Shown here piece after piece: positions 47,732-57,867 of a stretch of DNA of 64,000 nt (its first letter is position 1; every line of letters starts with the position of its first letter). Where the stretch lies: contig JAJRRS010000152.1 of the NCBI GenBank assembly GCA_024279275.1, positions 1-64,000 on the forward strand, in the 5' to 3' direction. This DNA is from Planctomycetota bacterium. Lineage in GTDB: Bacteria > Planctomycetota > Phycisphaerae > Phycisphaerales > Phycisphaeraceae. The notes beneath the pieces are model-generated. The model saw nothing but the letters and a program-made list of their open reading frames with translations, had not been told where the DNA came from and searched no databases. The position numbers and the translations under genes are program-made.

Positions 47732-49093
47732 ATGAAACAAGTCACATTATTATCGTTGATGACCGTGCTGGGTGCGGTGGGTGCGATGCAGACGCCGTTC
47801 TGGGGGGTGCTTCTGTACTACACGCTCGCGGTGCTTCGTCCGCAACACCTGTGGGACTGGGCGTTGGACGGCAGCATACGCTGGTCGTTTCTGGCGGCTG
47901 TGATCACCATGCTCAGCTTCTGGTTGCACCTGAGCCGGCTTGTGACGCGCAGCGCGTTCAACGGCATGGTCACGCTCATCATCCTCTACGCACTGCTGGT
48001 GATGTTCAGCACGATCACCGCGTTCAACCCACAGATCGCGCAGGGATGGGCGATCGAGTACGCCAAAATCATGGTAATCGCGGTGATCGCCAGCATGGTG
48101 ATCGAACACTTCTGGCAGGTGAAGCTTCTGGCTTTGATGATGTTGTTGATGCTGGGATACATCGCGTGGGAGATCAATTTTCTGTACTTCTTCCAGGGTG
48201 GACGTTTGAATATTTTCCACTACGGGTACGGCGGTCTTGACAACAACGGCGCGGGTCTGCTGCTTGCGATGGGTGTGCCGTTCGCGTACTGCTTTGCGTT
48301 ATCACCCGAGAAGGGGTGGCGACGTTTCGGCGCTATAGGCGCGGCGTTTCTGGGGTTGGTGATGATCCACGCGGTGATGATGACGTATTCCCGTGGCGCG
48401 ATGCTTGCTACGGCGGTGGGGATTATCTGGGTGCTGGTGCATCATCGTCCGCGTTGGCAGTCTGCGGGGGCGGCGATCGGGCTGGTGCTTGTGCTGTCAG
48501 TGATGGCGGGGCCACAGATTCAAGAGCGGTTCATGTCAACGACGAACTTCAAGACCGACGCCTCGGCGCAGTCGCGGCTGGCATCCTGGTCCGCCGCTTG
48601 GCAGATCGCCTGGGAGAACCCGGTGCTGGGTAAGGGTATTCGAAACTCCAATCAATACACGCGTAACTTCGGCGCCGACTACCAGGGCCGAACCATTCAT
48701 AACCAGTACCTGCAGATCGCAGCCGACACCGGGATACCCGCGGCGACGCTGTACCTGTTTATGCTTGGGTTTGGCCTGTGGAACTTCCGCAAGGCCAGGA
48801 CGATGTGCCGGGACGCGATCGAAGATGATCCAGACGACGATGTAAAACGTAAGATCGATCACGCATCGCGTATCTGCCTGGCGGCGCAGGCGAGCCTGGT
48901 GATCTTCATTTTCGATGGGATGTTCCTGTCGCTTGAGATGTTCGAGCCGCCGTGGCTTCTACTGGTGATGGCTGGCGTGCTGCCGCGCGTGATGAAGGCG
49001 CACCTGAATCAGTTGTGTAATCTTACGGAAGAGGAAGCAGAAACGGTGCCTGTACCGCGACCCCAGACAAACAAGGGTGTGATGCCGGCCTGA
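47732..49093 (+). CDS. O-antigen ligase-like protein, resembles exosortase-associated O-glycosylation ligases
   Basis: Multi-TM; TPFWGVLLYYTLAVLRPQHLWDWAL N-term; MIHAVMMTYSRGAMLA; NSNQYTRNFG...TIHNQYLQIAADTGIPAATLYLFMLG. Confidence 0.82.
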   Translation: MKQVTLLSLMTVLGAVGAMQTPFWGVLLYYTLAVLRPQHLWDWALDGSIRWSFLAAVITMLSFWLHLSRLVTRSAFNGMVTLIILYALLVMFSTITAFNPQIAQGWAIEYAKIMVIAVIASMVIEHFWQVKLLALMMLLMLGYIAWEINFLYFFQGGRLNIFHYGYGGLDNNGAGLLLAMGVPFAYCFALSPEKGWRRFGAIGAAFLGLVMIHAVMMTYSRGAMLATAVGIIWVLVHHRPRWQSAGAAIGLVLVLSVMAGPQIQERFMSTTNFKTDASAQSRLASWSAAWQIAWENPVLGKGIRNSNQYTRNFGADYQGRTIHNQYLQIAADTGIPAATLYLFMLGFGLWNFRKARTMCRDAIEDDPDDDVKRKIDHASRICLAAQASLVIFIFDGMFLSLEMFEPPWLLLVMAGVLPRVMKAHLNQLCNLTEEEAETVPVPRPQTNKGVMPA

Positions 49094-49152
49094 TGAATCA
49101 AGTGCCGCCTTAACATAGCGGCAGTCAATCCTGAGGATTCTTACAAGAACCC

Positions 49153-50394
49153 ATGACCGCAATAAGCACACACGTCGAACGCTCACTGGCACAAACCGTT
49201 GCCGTCACCGGCAGGTGGAAGGCCAGCGGTGCGCATACCCTGGTCCTTGACAAGGTGTTGTCACTGGTCGACTTCACCGCACGGGGCGTGTTCCATGTTT
49301 GGCGTAACCGGCGGTATCTGACGCTGTTGAAGTTGGCGAATATGGCGTTGGTGAATATCCAGTTCAAGCTCAAGACCGAGCGTGTGATCGGTCGGCCGTA
49401 TTCGATGAAGATCGAGCCGACCAATATTTGCAACACTCAATGTCAGCTCTGCCCCACGGGGATTGGTCTTGAAGGTCGGCCTAAAGGCAAGATGGATCTG
49501 GGCAAGCTCAAGAAGTTGATTGACTCGTTGAAGTGGCACCTGCGTGATCTTGATTTGTCGATGTGGGGCGACCCGTTGATCGTGCCGGATATCTATAAGA
49601 TGATCCGTCACGCCCACGATCGGGGGATCTGGACGTACATCAGCTCTAACCTGCATGCGTTTAAGATCAAGACCAAGCCGGGGCAGAAGAGTCAGGCTGA
49701 GATGCTGGTTGAATCGGGGCTGGACACGCTGACCTGCTCTCTGCACGGGGCGAGCCAGGCGACTTACGAGCACTACCAGCCCGGTAAGGACTTTGGTGAT
49801 GCGGTTGAAAAGGTTCGCCACATCATCAAGACACGCGACCGGATGGGCAGCAAGACGCCGATGGTCCAACTCAATTTTGTGGTAACAAGACACAACGAGC
49901 ACGAGCGGGCTGATTTCCAACGTCTCGCCGACGAGTTGAACTGCAAGGCCATCTTCTCGACCGCGTCGATGAACGCACGGTTCCAGAACCAGGACAAAAA
50001 TCTCCAGACGCTTGGGCTGGCGGATGATCTACTTAAGAAAAAGGTCAAGACGCATCTGCAAGACTGGCTGCCTGATGATCCGGAGTTTGTGCTTGAGCCG
50101 TATAAGAAGATGAAACAGACGGGCGAGATCGCCGACGGGGATTACAACGGCAAGAAGCTGTTCGATTGCTCCTGGCCATGGCGGCAGAGCGTGATTAATT
50201 GGGATGGGCAGGTCGTGACCTGTTGCGGTTCGTTTGATCCCGGGGAAGACATGGGAGATGTGTTCGAGCAGGGATTTGGGAAGATCTGGAACGGGCCGAG
50301 CTACCGGCTGGCGCGGCGGAGTTTTAAGAAACGATTGACCGATGAGCAGGCCAAGGAAAATGCCTGCGCCAACTGCCCTGGCTTTATGCTTTAA
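49153..50394 (+). CDS. Radical SAM protein with C-terminal SPASM-like domain
   Basis: KIEPTNICNTQCQLCPTG (CxxxCxxC) and C-terminal CSWPWRQSVINWDGQVVTCCGSFD...CANCPG. Confidence 0.93.
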   Translation: MTAISTHVERSLAQTVAVTGRWKASGAHTLVLDKVLSLVDFTARGVFHVWRNRRYLTLLKLANMALVNIQFKLKTERVIGRPYSMKIEPTNICNTQCQLCPTGIGLEGRPKGKMDLGKLKKLIDSLKWHLRDLDLSMWGDPLIVPDIYKMIRHAHDRGIWTYISSNLHAFKIKTKPGQKSQAEMLVESGLDTLTCSLHGASQATYEHYQPGKDFGDAVEKVRHIIKTRDRMGSKTPMVQLNFVVTRHNEHERADFQRLADELNCKAIFSTASMNARFQNQDKNLQTLGLADDLLKKKVKTHLQDWLPDDPEFVLEPYKKMKQTGEIADGDYNGKKLFDCSWPWRQSVINWDGQVVTCCGSFDPGEDMGDVFEQGFGKIWNGPSYRLARRSFKKRLTDEQAKENACANCPGFML

Positions 50395-50418
50395 CCTTCC
50401 GCGGTAATTTCATCCGTT

Positions 50419-51807
50419 ATGGATTACGAACCCACCCAAGACCTCAACCTCACCGCAGGCGATCTGTTCCCGGACAAGAAGCCGCCGGATGCCGCGTGGG
50501 CCGATCATCCCGAATTGCCTGTTGCCCTACCCGACTTGGATACGCCGGTGGTTGAAGAGCCGACCGAGGCGTTGGCGGTGGTTGCACCCAGGAAATCCGC
50601 AGTCCCCCAACCCGGCAAAGATCACCAGGCAGCCGTTGTACTACACGCCCGGGTGGTGACCGGATGCGGCGGCGGGCCTGAGAAAACTATCCTGCGCAGC
50701 CCGCGGTTTGCAGACACCACACGTTACAAGATGGCTGCGGCATACCTTTATCCCCAAGGCGATCCGGGGATGTGCGTGATCCGTGAAAGTGCCAAACAAC
50801 TGGGCTGCCCGCTTTATGAAATCGCTGAGGCGCACGCACTGGATCATCACGCGGTTGATGCGATGGCGGTGCTTTGCCGTGACCTGAAGGTTGATATCTG
50901 GCACAGCCACGACTACAAGACTAACGTGCTGGGTCGGTTGATCCGACGTTATCACCCGATGAAACTGGTCACGACCGCGCACGGCTTCACGCGAGAAACA
51001 TGGCGTACACGGCTGTACTACCACGTCGATAACCTGGCGATGCTCGGCTACGACCAGGTGATCGCGGTGAGTCCGCCGTTGGTAAAACATTGCGCGTATC
51101 ACGGCGTGAACCCTGAGCGGCTGACCTATATCCCCAACGCGATCGATGCCGCGGAATACACCCGAACACGGCCCCCGGCTCAGGCGAAGTCAGCGATGGG
51201 TTTGCCAGCGAATCGTTTTGCGATCGGTGTGATCGGCCGACTCAGCATTGAAAAAGGTGTGGACCGTGCGATCCGTATGATGACGAACCTAATCAAGACT
51301 CACCCCCAGACCGAATTGCATCTGATCGGTGACGGGCCGCAACGAAAAGAGCTTGAGGCTTTGGCGAAGCAGCTAGGCGTCGCGGGTTCGATCCGTTGGT
51401 GGGGCTGGCAGACCGATGCGCGTCCGATCTACGAGATGCTCGACACGCTGCTGCTACCCAGCCGTACCGAGGGGCTGCCTAATGTCGTGCTGGAAGCGAT
51501 GGCGATGGGCGTCCCCGTCGCCGCAACCAACGTCGGCGGCGTCAGCGACCTGCTAGATCACGGCGGCTGCGGTGTGATCCTTGAAGATGATGAAGACACC
51601 TGGGCCAATCAGATCGCCCCACTGCTATCGACGCCGGACCTGCATCATTCCTACACCGATCAGGCCGAGCAACGCGTTCGCGACGCGTTCAGCTTTGAGA
51701 ACAGGATGCAGAAGGTGATGGGGGTTTATGACAGGGTGTTGGGGCGGAACGTGAACGACACTGCCGCTGCCGCGCCCCCTTCAACTCAAGCCCGCCTAGC
51801 CGCCTGA
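50419..51807 (+). CDS. Glycosyltransferase family 4
   Basis: GGGPEKTILRSP, FAIGVIGRLSIEKGVDRAIRMM, LLLPSRTEGLPNVVLEAMAMGVPVAATNVGGVSDLL. Confidence 0.93.
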   Translation: MDYEPTQDLNLTAGDLFPDKKPPDAAWADHPELPVALPDLDTPVVEEPTEALAVVAPRKSAVPQPGKDHQAAVVLHARVVTGCGGGPEKTILRSPRFADTTRYKMAAAYLYPQGDPGMCVIRESAKQLGCPLYEIAEAHALDHHAVDAMAVLCRDLKVDIWHSHDYKTNVLGRLIRRYHPMKLVTTAHGFTRETWRTRLYYHVDNLAMLGYDQVIAVSPPLVKHCAYHGVNPERLTYIPNAIDAAEYTRTRPPAQAKSAMGLPANRFAIGVIGRLSIEKGVDRAIRMMTNLIKTHPQTELHLIGDGPQRKELEALAKQLGVAGSIRWWGWQTDARPIYEMLDTLLLPSRTEGLPNVVLEAMAMGVPVAATNVGGVSDLLDHGGCGVILEDDEDTWANQIAPLLSTPDLHHSYTDQAEQRVRDAFSFENRMQKVMGVYDRVLGRNVNDTAAAAPPSTQARLAA

Positions 51808-51868
51808 CCTGGGGTGACGCTTCGAGATTGAAGCCGTTTCACCTCACTGGCAGAGTTGCAACACCTCT

Positions 51869-53011
51869 TCACCTGCGTCGCAGCAGTGCTGTACCCCCAA
51901 AGGCGAGCAGCGACAATGTGCCCGGCTCGGGGATCACTGCGATAAAGGCTTCGCGGAGACCGTCGGGGTTGTTGCCAAAGCCCACGATAGTCAGGCCGTC
52001 GGCCGAGATACCGCTGGCATGCTCCAATTGCCAACCCGTCAGATTGAGGCCGAAATCGGTGGCCAGTATATCCTGCAACGAGCGCATGCCGTCGCCGGCC
52101 GTCCACAAAAACGCCTCAGGGCCGGATGCAGTATCGCCGCGTCCCACGATGACTGAACCGTCAGCCGACGTGGCAGACGCGCCGCTAGAGAAGATGCCGC
52201 CGGGCAGATCGCCTAGGCCGACCATCCCGCCGCCAGCCGTCCAACGAAACGCTTCAGGGCCAGATGATGTCTGGCTAAACCCCACGACGACCGCGCCGTC
52301 CGCCGACGTGGCAGACGCACTGCTAAGGTTGATGCCGCCGGGCAAACCGCCCAGACCAACCATCCCGCCGTCCAACGTCCAGCGAAATGCTTCCTCGTTG
52401 GGGAATGTGGTGGACCTGCCATGCCCCACGACGACTGAGCCATCGGCCGAGATGCCGTTCGCGGTGCTATTGAAACCGCCGCCGGACAGGTCGCCGAGGC
52501 TGAGCATGCCGCCGCCGACCGTCCAGCGAAATGCCTCGAAGCCGGATGCATTAATGCCTTGCCCCACGACGACCGAGCCGTCCGCCGAGGTGGCAATCGC
52601 ATTCTGAAAGAAGGTGTTGTCGAGAGGATCGCCCAGGCCGATCATGCCACCGCCGACCGTCCAGCGAAACGCCTCGGAACCGTTTGCGGAAATACTACCT
52701 ATCCCCACGACGACCGAACCGTCGGATGAAACGGCGTTGGCAAAGCTATTGAACTGGCCACCTGCCAAGTCGTCCAGACCGACCATACCGCCAGCCGCTG
52801 TCCAGCGAAACGCCTCAGCGCCGGATGCGGAAATGCCCTTCCCCACGACGACCGAGCCGTCCGCCGAGACGCTTTCCGCTCTACTAGAAAAAATGTTACC
52901 AGGCAGGTCGCCCAAGCCCTGGAAATTGGCGGCCATCGCCGCGCCAGGCATCGCCACGGCCACAACCAACACGCACGGGAAGATCCCGATCTGAACATTA
53001 AAACAACGCAT
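51869..53011 (-). CDS. HAF-repeat PEP-CTERM protein
   Basis: Tandem ADGSVVVGxGxxxxGxEAFRWTxxGGMxGLGDLxGG repeats; C-term VIPEPGTLSLLAFGGTALLRRR. Confidence 0.92.
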   Translation of the reverse strand: MRCFNVQIGIFPCVLVVAVAMPGAAMAANFQGLGDLPGNIFSSRAESVSADGSVVVGKGISASGAEAFRWTAAGGMVGLDDLAGGQFNSFANAVSSDGSVVVGIGSISANGSEAFRWTVGGGMIGLGDPLDNTFFQNAIATSADGSVVVGQGINASGFEAFRWTVGGGMLSLGDLSGGGFNSTANGISADGSVVVGHGRSTTFPNEEAFRWTLDGGMVGLGGLPGGINLSSASATSADGAVVVGFSQTSSGPEAFRWTAGGGMVGLGDLPGGIFSSGASATSADGSVIVGRGDTASGPEAFLWTAGDGMRSLQDILATDFGLNLTGWQLEHASGISADGLTIVGFGNNPDGLREAFIAVIPEPGTLSLLAFGGTALLRRR

Positions 53012-53108
53012 CGCGTAACTCCTTTTCTTAGACGTTGCCACAGCAAATCAAAGTGGTGGCAACGTCCATGTTAATTTTGAAGGTTTGTATTCTTACTTAC
53101 GTTCTATC

Positions 53109-54443
53109 TCAACCGCCTGAGGCCGCCAACCGCCGACGATGCAGCAGGGCCACGACGCCACCCAAAGCTAACAGCGATAGTGTCCCGGGCTCGGGGACTA
53201 CCGATCCTGTAAGATTTAGGGTCAGGACTTGACCACCCACTGCTCCGACTAAATCCTGATCAGACAGAGTTAGTAAATATGTAGCGTCGAATGTACCAAG
53301 TGTGCTGGTATCAAAGAAGGCAGAAAGATTCTGGCTTGAACCAGCAGCCAAGTTGGAAAAAGTCGCCATATCTGTAGTCAACACACCTACATCGCCGCTA
53401 GGCGCGATACTATCCAAGTCCAGCCCAGCAGTGAAGCCCGCAGTCGCCAAGAGATTTGAAAGGCTAAAAGACTCACTCAATGAGTCGATGTTTGCGGCAA
53501 TTGAGCCAAAGTCAATTGTCAGCACGTTCTGGTCTGCTGCGCTACTGAACGACGCATTGGCATGATCCAATATAGTCGCAGAAACAGAAATCAAGTCATC
53601 GGGATCATCGCTGCCCAAAGCAGATCCGGCCGAGGTGGAGGCCAGATTGTCGAGCACAACGTCGCCGCTCTTATTGCCTGCCGTCGATGTATTGACTCCG
53701 ATAGTTAAAGGCAAGGTGACACTACCACTTGCCAAACCTTGGGATCCATTGGGTGAAACGGTCACATCAGTACTAGTCGTGTTGATGCCCACAGTTGTAC
53801 TCTGGGTACCTGTCTTACTCAATAAGACACCACTATTACTTAGGTTTGCACCGACAATTGCTGTTCCAAAGTTGATGGGCCCGTTTGCAGTTATAAGAGT
53901 GTTATTGCCTGGGAGGGCCGTTCCTGAAAATTGGATCTCAGAATACTCAACTCGTGATGTACCATCAGAAGCTGTTAGGGGTGTGAAAATAAAGGAGCGA
54001 ATACCGTTGAAGCCCTGCGTGCTGATGTTGTACTCAACTAGCGTTGTAGGGTTGGTTTGTGTATCGAAATATGTAGTGCCAATCTGACTTCCAGTAGCAT
54101 CGGGCTCATTAAAGAATGCTAGCTGAAAAGAAGAGACCGCATTAAGTGAGTTAGAGCCATGTTCACCCAGTAGAAAGAATGAATCAAGATCATAGTTTTG
54201 ATTGAAGTTGTATGTGACACTCACTGGCAAAAAGTCTATCGAAACACCATTGTTCACAGGGGTCATGCCAGGTAAGTCTAAAATACCATCGACAGTTTGG
54301 GCAAATGATCCGGAAGGAATCGATTCAACACCGCTAGCGCTGGAAAATGATATTTGGCCCGGCCCTGTGATTGTCCCCGCGCCGTTCGCTGATTGGAAAG
54401 TGATGAGAAATACTAAAGCAGTAAAGATACTGATGCGTTTCAT
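53109..54443 (-). CDS. PEP-CTERM sorting domain protein
   Basis: Signal peptide MKRISIFTALVFLITFQSANGA; C-term VVPEPGTLSLLALGGVVALLHRRR. Confidence 0.9.
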   Translation of the reverse strand: MKRISIFTALVFLITFQSANGAGTITGPGQISFSSASGVESIPSGSFAQTVDGILDLPGMTPVNNGVSIDFLPVSVTYNFNQNYDLDSFFLLGEHGSNSLNAVSSFQLAFFNEPDATGSQIGTTYFDTQTNPTTLVEYNISTQGFNGIRSFIFTPLTASDGTSRVEYSEIQFSGTALPGNNTLITANGPINFGTAIVGANLSNSGVLLSKTGTQSTTVGINTTSTDVTVSPNGSQGLASGSVTLPLTIGVNTSTAGNKSGDVVLDNLASTSAGSALGSDDPDDLISVSATILDHANASFSSAADQNVLTIDFGSIAANIDSLSESFSLSNLLATAGFTAGLDLDSIAPSGDVGVLTTDMATFSNLAAGSSQNLSAFFDTSTLGTFDATYLLTLSDQDLVGAVGGQVLTLNLTGSVVPEPGTLSLLALGGVVALLHRRRLAASGG

Positions 54444-54600
54444 GAAATGTACTCCAAAGAGTGGGTAGTATTAATGGCAGTATGCCATAGAGTTAGAAAA
54501 TCGATTCTTCATTAAGAGGAATCGCGAATACTGAAAATAAGTGACGCATAATATAGATGGAATTATGCTGAACCCATGTTCAGCCCATGGTACACAGTAC

Positions 54601-54700
54601 AATTCCGATCTGATCATGAACGTAACGCGATGCGATTCTCCTTTTCGCTGACGTTCCGGCCCAAACGGATGCGACGGCAAGTGCCATGAATATGCTTTGT
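54601..54700 (-). pseudogene. Decayed copy of the HAF gene leader/start region
   Basis: CCGATCTGATCATGAACGTAACGCGATGCGATTCTCCTTTTCGCTGACGTT vs 52985-53036 CCGATCTGAACATTAAAACAACGCATCGCGTAACTCCTTTTCTTAGACGTT. Confidence 0.6.
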
Positions 54701-55170
54701 GGTTTCAATCCCTTTCTCCCTTTGTTATTGCTGCGATGGTGTACGCGGCATCTTCGATCTTCTATAGCGATCCGCCGGGTGTGAACAGTTAGAACGCGAG
54801 GTGCTCGGCAGAATTGATCTCGGCGCGCATATAAAGACCTGGCAGTGACCACACCCGCCGTGAGGCCCCGAGATGTCTTGGTTTCTTTCTCCCGTCCTTT
54901 TGTTGCTCTGCTCTAGACGCCGTCGCCCCCGAACCGCCCACGGCTCAAAACTCGAACTGTGGCAACTACTCACGATATGCAGGGATGAGCTTACTCCCCT
55001 CGTGGCGGCGTGTCAAGACAAAGTATAGATAAGACAAAGTCCTTGCTACGCAAGAAAATGCAGGTAGACAGGGACATGAGTGCGAGGATAAGGGAATAAG
55101 CTCATTTAATGATACACCTTCATCTCAGACTCGTATGGCAGCGTGATACCACGACAGAACCACACCCGGC

Positions 55171-55502
55171 TCAGTTGTCCGCCTGGTAGCGGACCAGTTC
55201 TGCCCAGATTTCGTGGCGAAGTTCTTTGACGGGTTTGTTGGAGCCGGTGTAGCCGTTGGCGAGGAAGGAGAAGGCGAGCCATTGGTTGTCGAGGGTTTTG
55301 ATGTAGCCGGAGATGGTGGAGACGCCGGTCATGCCGCCGGTTTTGGCGAAGACGCGCTTGGGGTTGTAGTCGGTGAGTGGTTTGTGGTTCCAGGTTGCGT
55401 CGTCGGGGATCTCAACTTTGTAGATGGGTAGGCCGTCGAAGAAAGGGGCGAAGTGTGGGTGGGTTTTCATGAATGCGAGGAGCTTGCCGGGCGAGTCGGG
55501 AT
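55171..55502 (-). pseudogene. Truncated duplicate of dacB 3' end
   Basis: KTHPHFAPFFDGLPIYKVEIPDDATWNHKPLTDYNPKRVFAKTGGMTGVSTISGYIKTLDNQWLAFSFLANGYTGSNKPVKELRHEIWAELVRY matches the C-terminus of the 57953-59425 gene; homology stops near 55500. Confidence 0.93.
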
Positions 55503-55520
55503 AGAAAAGGGTCTGCTCTG

Positions 55521-55548
55521 CGTTAAAGTAGAATGTCCCCTTTGATTT
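55521..55548 (-). repeat. Reverse copy of AAAGGGGACATTCTACTTTAA element
   Basis: Plus strand TTAAAGTAGAATGTCCCCTTTGA. Confidence 0.92.
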
Positions 55549-55703
55549 CCCGACCGAGGTGTTGTCCGCTTTACCCGGTGTTGCGCTTCGGAATTGAATC
55601 CGCCGGGTGTGAGGTTTTTATTTGAAGCGATCCACCAGTCCACGAGCAAACACCGGTCGCTAGGAAGCGGTGCGGTCTTGTAGCCGTTGAGATGGACGGA
55701 TGC

Positions 55704-57548
55704 CTAAGCCGGAATTGGCGAAGAACCCTGCCGTCGAGTCAACAGACCCAACGAGGACAACCCCAAGCAAACCAGCGATGCGGGTTCCGGAATGTTAGCG
55801 GTAACGCTCGGCGGGGTACCCGCGTTCCAGTTGCCCAAAACGGCGTTGAGATCGTCGATACCGACGAAGCCGTCACCGCTGGGGTCCGCCAGCGGGTTGG
55901 CGGGCGGGACGTTCTGATTCCAGTTACTCAACACGATGTTCAGGTCGGCGATGCCCACGAAGCCGTCGCCATCGAGGTCGCCGGTCAGACTGGTAAAGCC
56001 ACTGCTGGCCACACCCGATCGGCCGTCAAGCAGGCGGAAATGATAGGCGACCTGGCCGAGGTTGTTCAGGCCGCCGCGCTCGGCGCGGTTGGAGACGCCG
56101 CTGTGGCTGAAGGACAGGTCGGTGATGGTGCTGCCCAGCAGGGCATCGCCCTCTCGGACGACCAGGCGCAGGCCGAGGATATCGTCGTACAGGAAGATGC
56201 CCGTGTCATCGAAGGTCGCGCCGCTGGTGCCGGAGAGGGAGCTTTTGAACGCCACCTGCCCGGCGTCGTTGATCGCGGGCTCCCCCATGTTCAAGCTAGA
56301 GAAGGTGCCGTTGCCATCGGGCGAGGCCTGGCCTTCGCGGACGATCTGGGTGAGCGTCAAGCCATCGCTGCGGAAGATGCCCGCGTTGTCGCTGGACCCG
56401 CCGCTGGTGCCGACGAAGGCGCCGAAGAACGCCACCTGCCCGGCCTCGTTGAGCGCGGGGTTGATGCTGAAAGCCTGCCACCGAAAACTGTCGAAGGTGC
56501 CATTGCCGTCTGGTGCCGCCTGGCCTTTACGGACGATTCGGACGAGATTGCCGGGGGTGTCGGGGGTGCCGGGGGTGCCGGGGGTGCCGTCGCCTCGGAA
56601 GATACCCTCATTGTCGCTGGAGCCGCCACTGGTGCCGGTGAATATGGCTATGAACGCCGTCTGCTGGGCATCGTTGAACGCGGGGGCTAGAAATTGGGAG
56701 AAGACGCCGTTGCCATCGAGCGCAAAATCGTCCTTCTCGACGATTTGAGTGGGCGTGGTGATGCCGTTGCCGTGGAAGATGCCTTTCCCGGCGCCGAAGA
56801 CGTCCGTGCGGCCCGAGAACGCCACCTGGCCGTTCTGGTTCAGAGTGACCACGGCGCTGAATCCGCTGAAACCGCCGCCCGTGATCGCGGGGTCGCCTGC
56901 GCGGACGATCCGGGTGAGCGTGGCACCGTCGCTGCGGAAGATGCCCAGTTTGGCCCCGACGGTGCCGGCGAAGCCGCCGCGGAACGCCACCTGCCCGGCG
57001 TCGTTGAGCGTGGGGGTAAACAAGGCAAAGTTGAAGCTGCCGTTGCCATCGGGTGCGGCCTGGCCTTCGCGGACGATCTGGGCGAGGCCTGCGGGGGTGC
57101 CGTCGCTGCGGAAGATGCCCGTGTCATCGCCGGACCCGCCGGAAGTGCCGGTGAGGGAGGTGAGGAACGCCACCTGCCCGGCGTTGTTGAGCGCGGGGAT
57201 CTTGCTGGAAGAGAGGAAATTGGCGAAGCTGCCATTGCCGTTGGGTACGCTCTGGCCTTCGCGAGCGATCTGGCTAAGCGTGGTCCCGTTGCCGAGGAAG
57301 ATGCCCGTGTCATCGCTGGACCCGCCGGAAGTGCCGGTGAGGGCGCTGAAGAACACCGCCTGCCCGGCATCGTTGAACGCGGGCCCAAGGAGAAAGATGG
57401 AGCCAATGGTGCCGTTGCCATCCGGCGCCGCGTCACCGCTGACGGCGATGACTTGGGTGGTCGTCTGGGCGGGGGCCGACACGCACAGGGTTAACAAACA
57501 CACGACAGCACAGACGCGGCCAATCCGCTGAGAAGAAGTGATAAGCAT
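55704..57548 (-). CDS. NxxGxxAF-type tandem-repeat protein with dockerin-like repeats and PEP-CTERM
   Basis: Repeated NDAGQVAFxxxxxGTSGGSxDDxGIFRSDG...VREGQAAPDGNG; GDLDGDGFVGIADLNIVLSNWN; NIPEPASLVCLGLSSLGLLTRR. Confidence 0.93.
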   Translation of the reverse strand: MLITSSQRIGRVCAVVCLLTLCVSAPAQTTTQVIAVSGDAAPDGNGTIGSIFLLGPAFNDAGQAVFFSALTGTSGGSSDDTGIFLGNGTTLSQIAREGQSVPNGNGSFANFLSSSKIPALNNAGQVAFLTSLTGTSGGSGDDTGIFRSDGTPAGLAQIVREGQAAPDGNGSFNFALFTPTLNDAGQVAFRGGFAGTVGAKLGIFRSDGATLTRIVRAGDPAITGGGFSGFSAVVTLNQNGQVAFSGRTDVFGAGKGIFHGNGITTPTQIVEKDDFALDGNGVFSQFLAPAFNDAQQTAFIAIFTGTSGGSSDNEGIFRGDGTPGTPGTPDTPGNLVRIVRKGQAAPDGNGTFDSFRWQAFSINPALNEAGQVAFFGAFVGTSGGSSDNAGIFRSDGLTLTQIVREGQASPDGNGTFSSLNMGEPAINDAGQVAFKSSLSGTSGATFDDTGIFLYDDILGLRLVVREGDALLGSTITDLSFSHSGVSNRAERGGLNNLGQVAYHFRLLDGRSGVASSGFTSLTGDLDGDGFVGIADLNIVLSNWNQNVPPANPLADPSGDGFVGIDDLNAVLGNWNAGTPPSVTANIPEPASLVCLGLSSLGLLTRRQGSSPIPA

Positions 57549-57762
57549 GTAATAGTCCGCCCTTAATATGGCCCGTCAGATAGGCCTTGGATAGGAAACC
57601 ACCCGGGTGCCCGCCTCCCCGCAGGCCGAACGCCAACCCGACCCGAGTCGCCCTGATCGTACAGCACAACGGTCTGTAATGATAGAAAAATCTCAGTTTA
57701 ATAAGACGGCAAAAACGTGTTAACATCGCCACCAAACATGCGAAGCCAACACCGCCCAGCGC

Positions 57763-57795
57763 ACAAAAAAGCCCGCCCCAAGGAGGACGGGTCCA
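57763..57795 (-). terminator. Probable Rho-independent terminator downstream of dacB
   Basis: Minus strand ACCCGTCCtccttgGGGCGGGCTTTTTT; imperfect stem plus T6. Confidence 0.6.
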
Positions 57796-57867
57796 ATCCT
57801 GTTTGGCATGGCGGTTGCCGGTTTTTGTGGCTGGGGGCAGATCGTCGCCGTGAGTGCGTTGGGGGAA

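Noticed and set aside
54580-54973. Small ORFs of 90 and 82 aa on minus strand
   Set aside because: No coherent domains; the region contains a decayed leader copy and looks non-coding.
55692-56690. 332 aa plus-strand ORF over the NxxGxxAF protein gene
   Set aside because: Antisense shadow of tandem repeats; the minus frame has signal peptide, repeats and PEP-CTERM.
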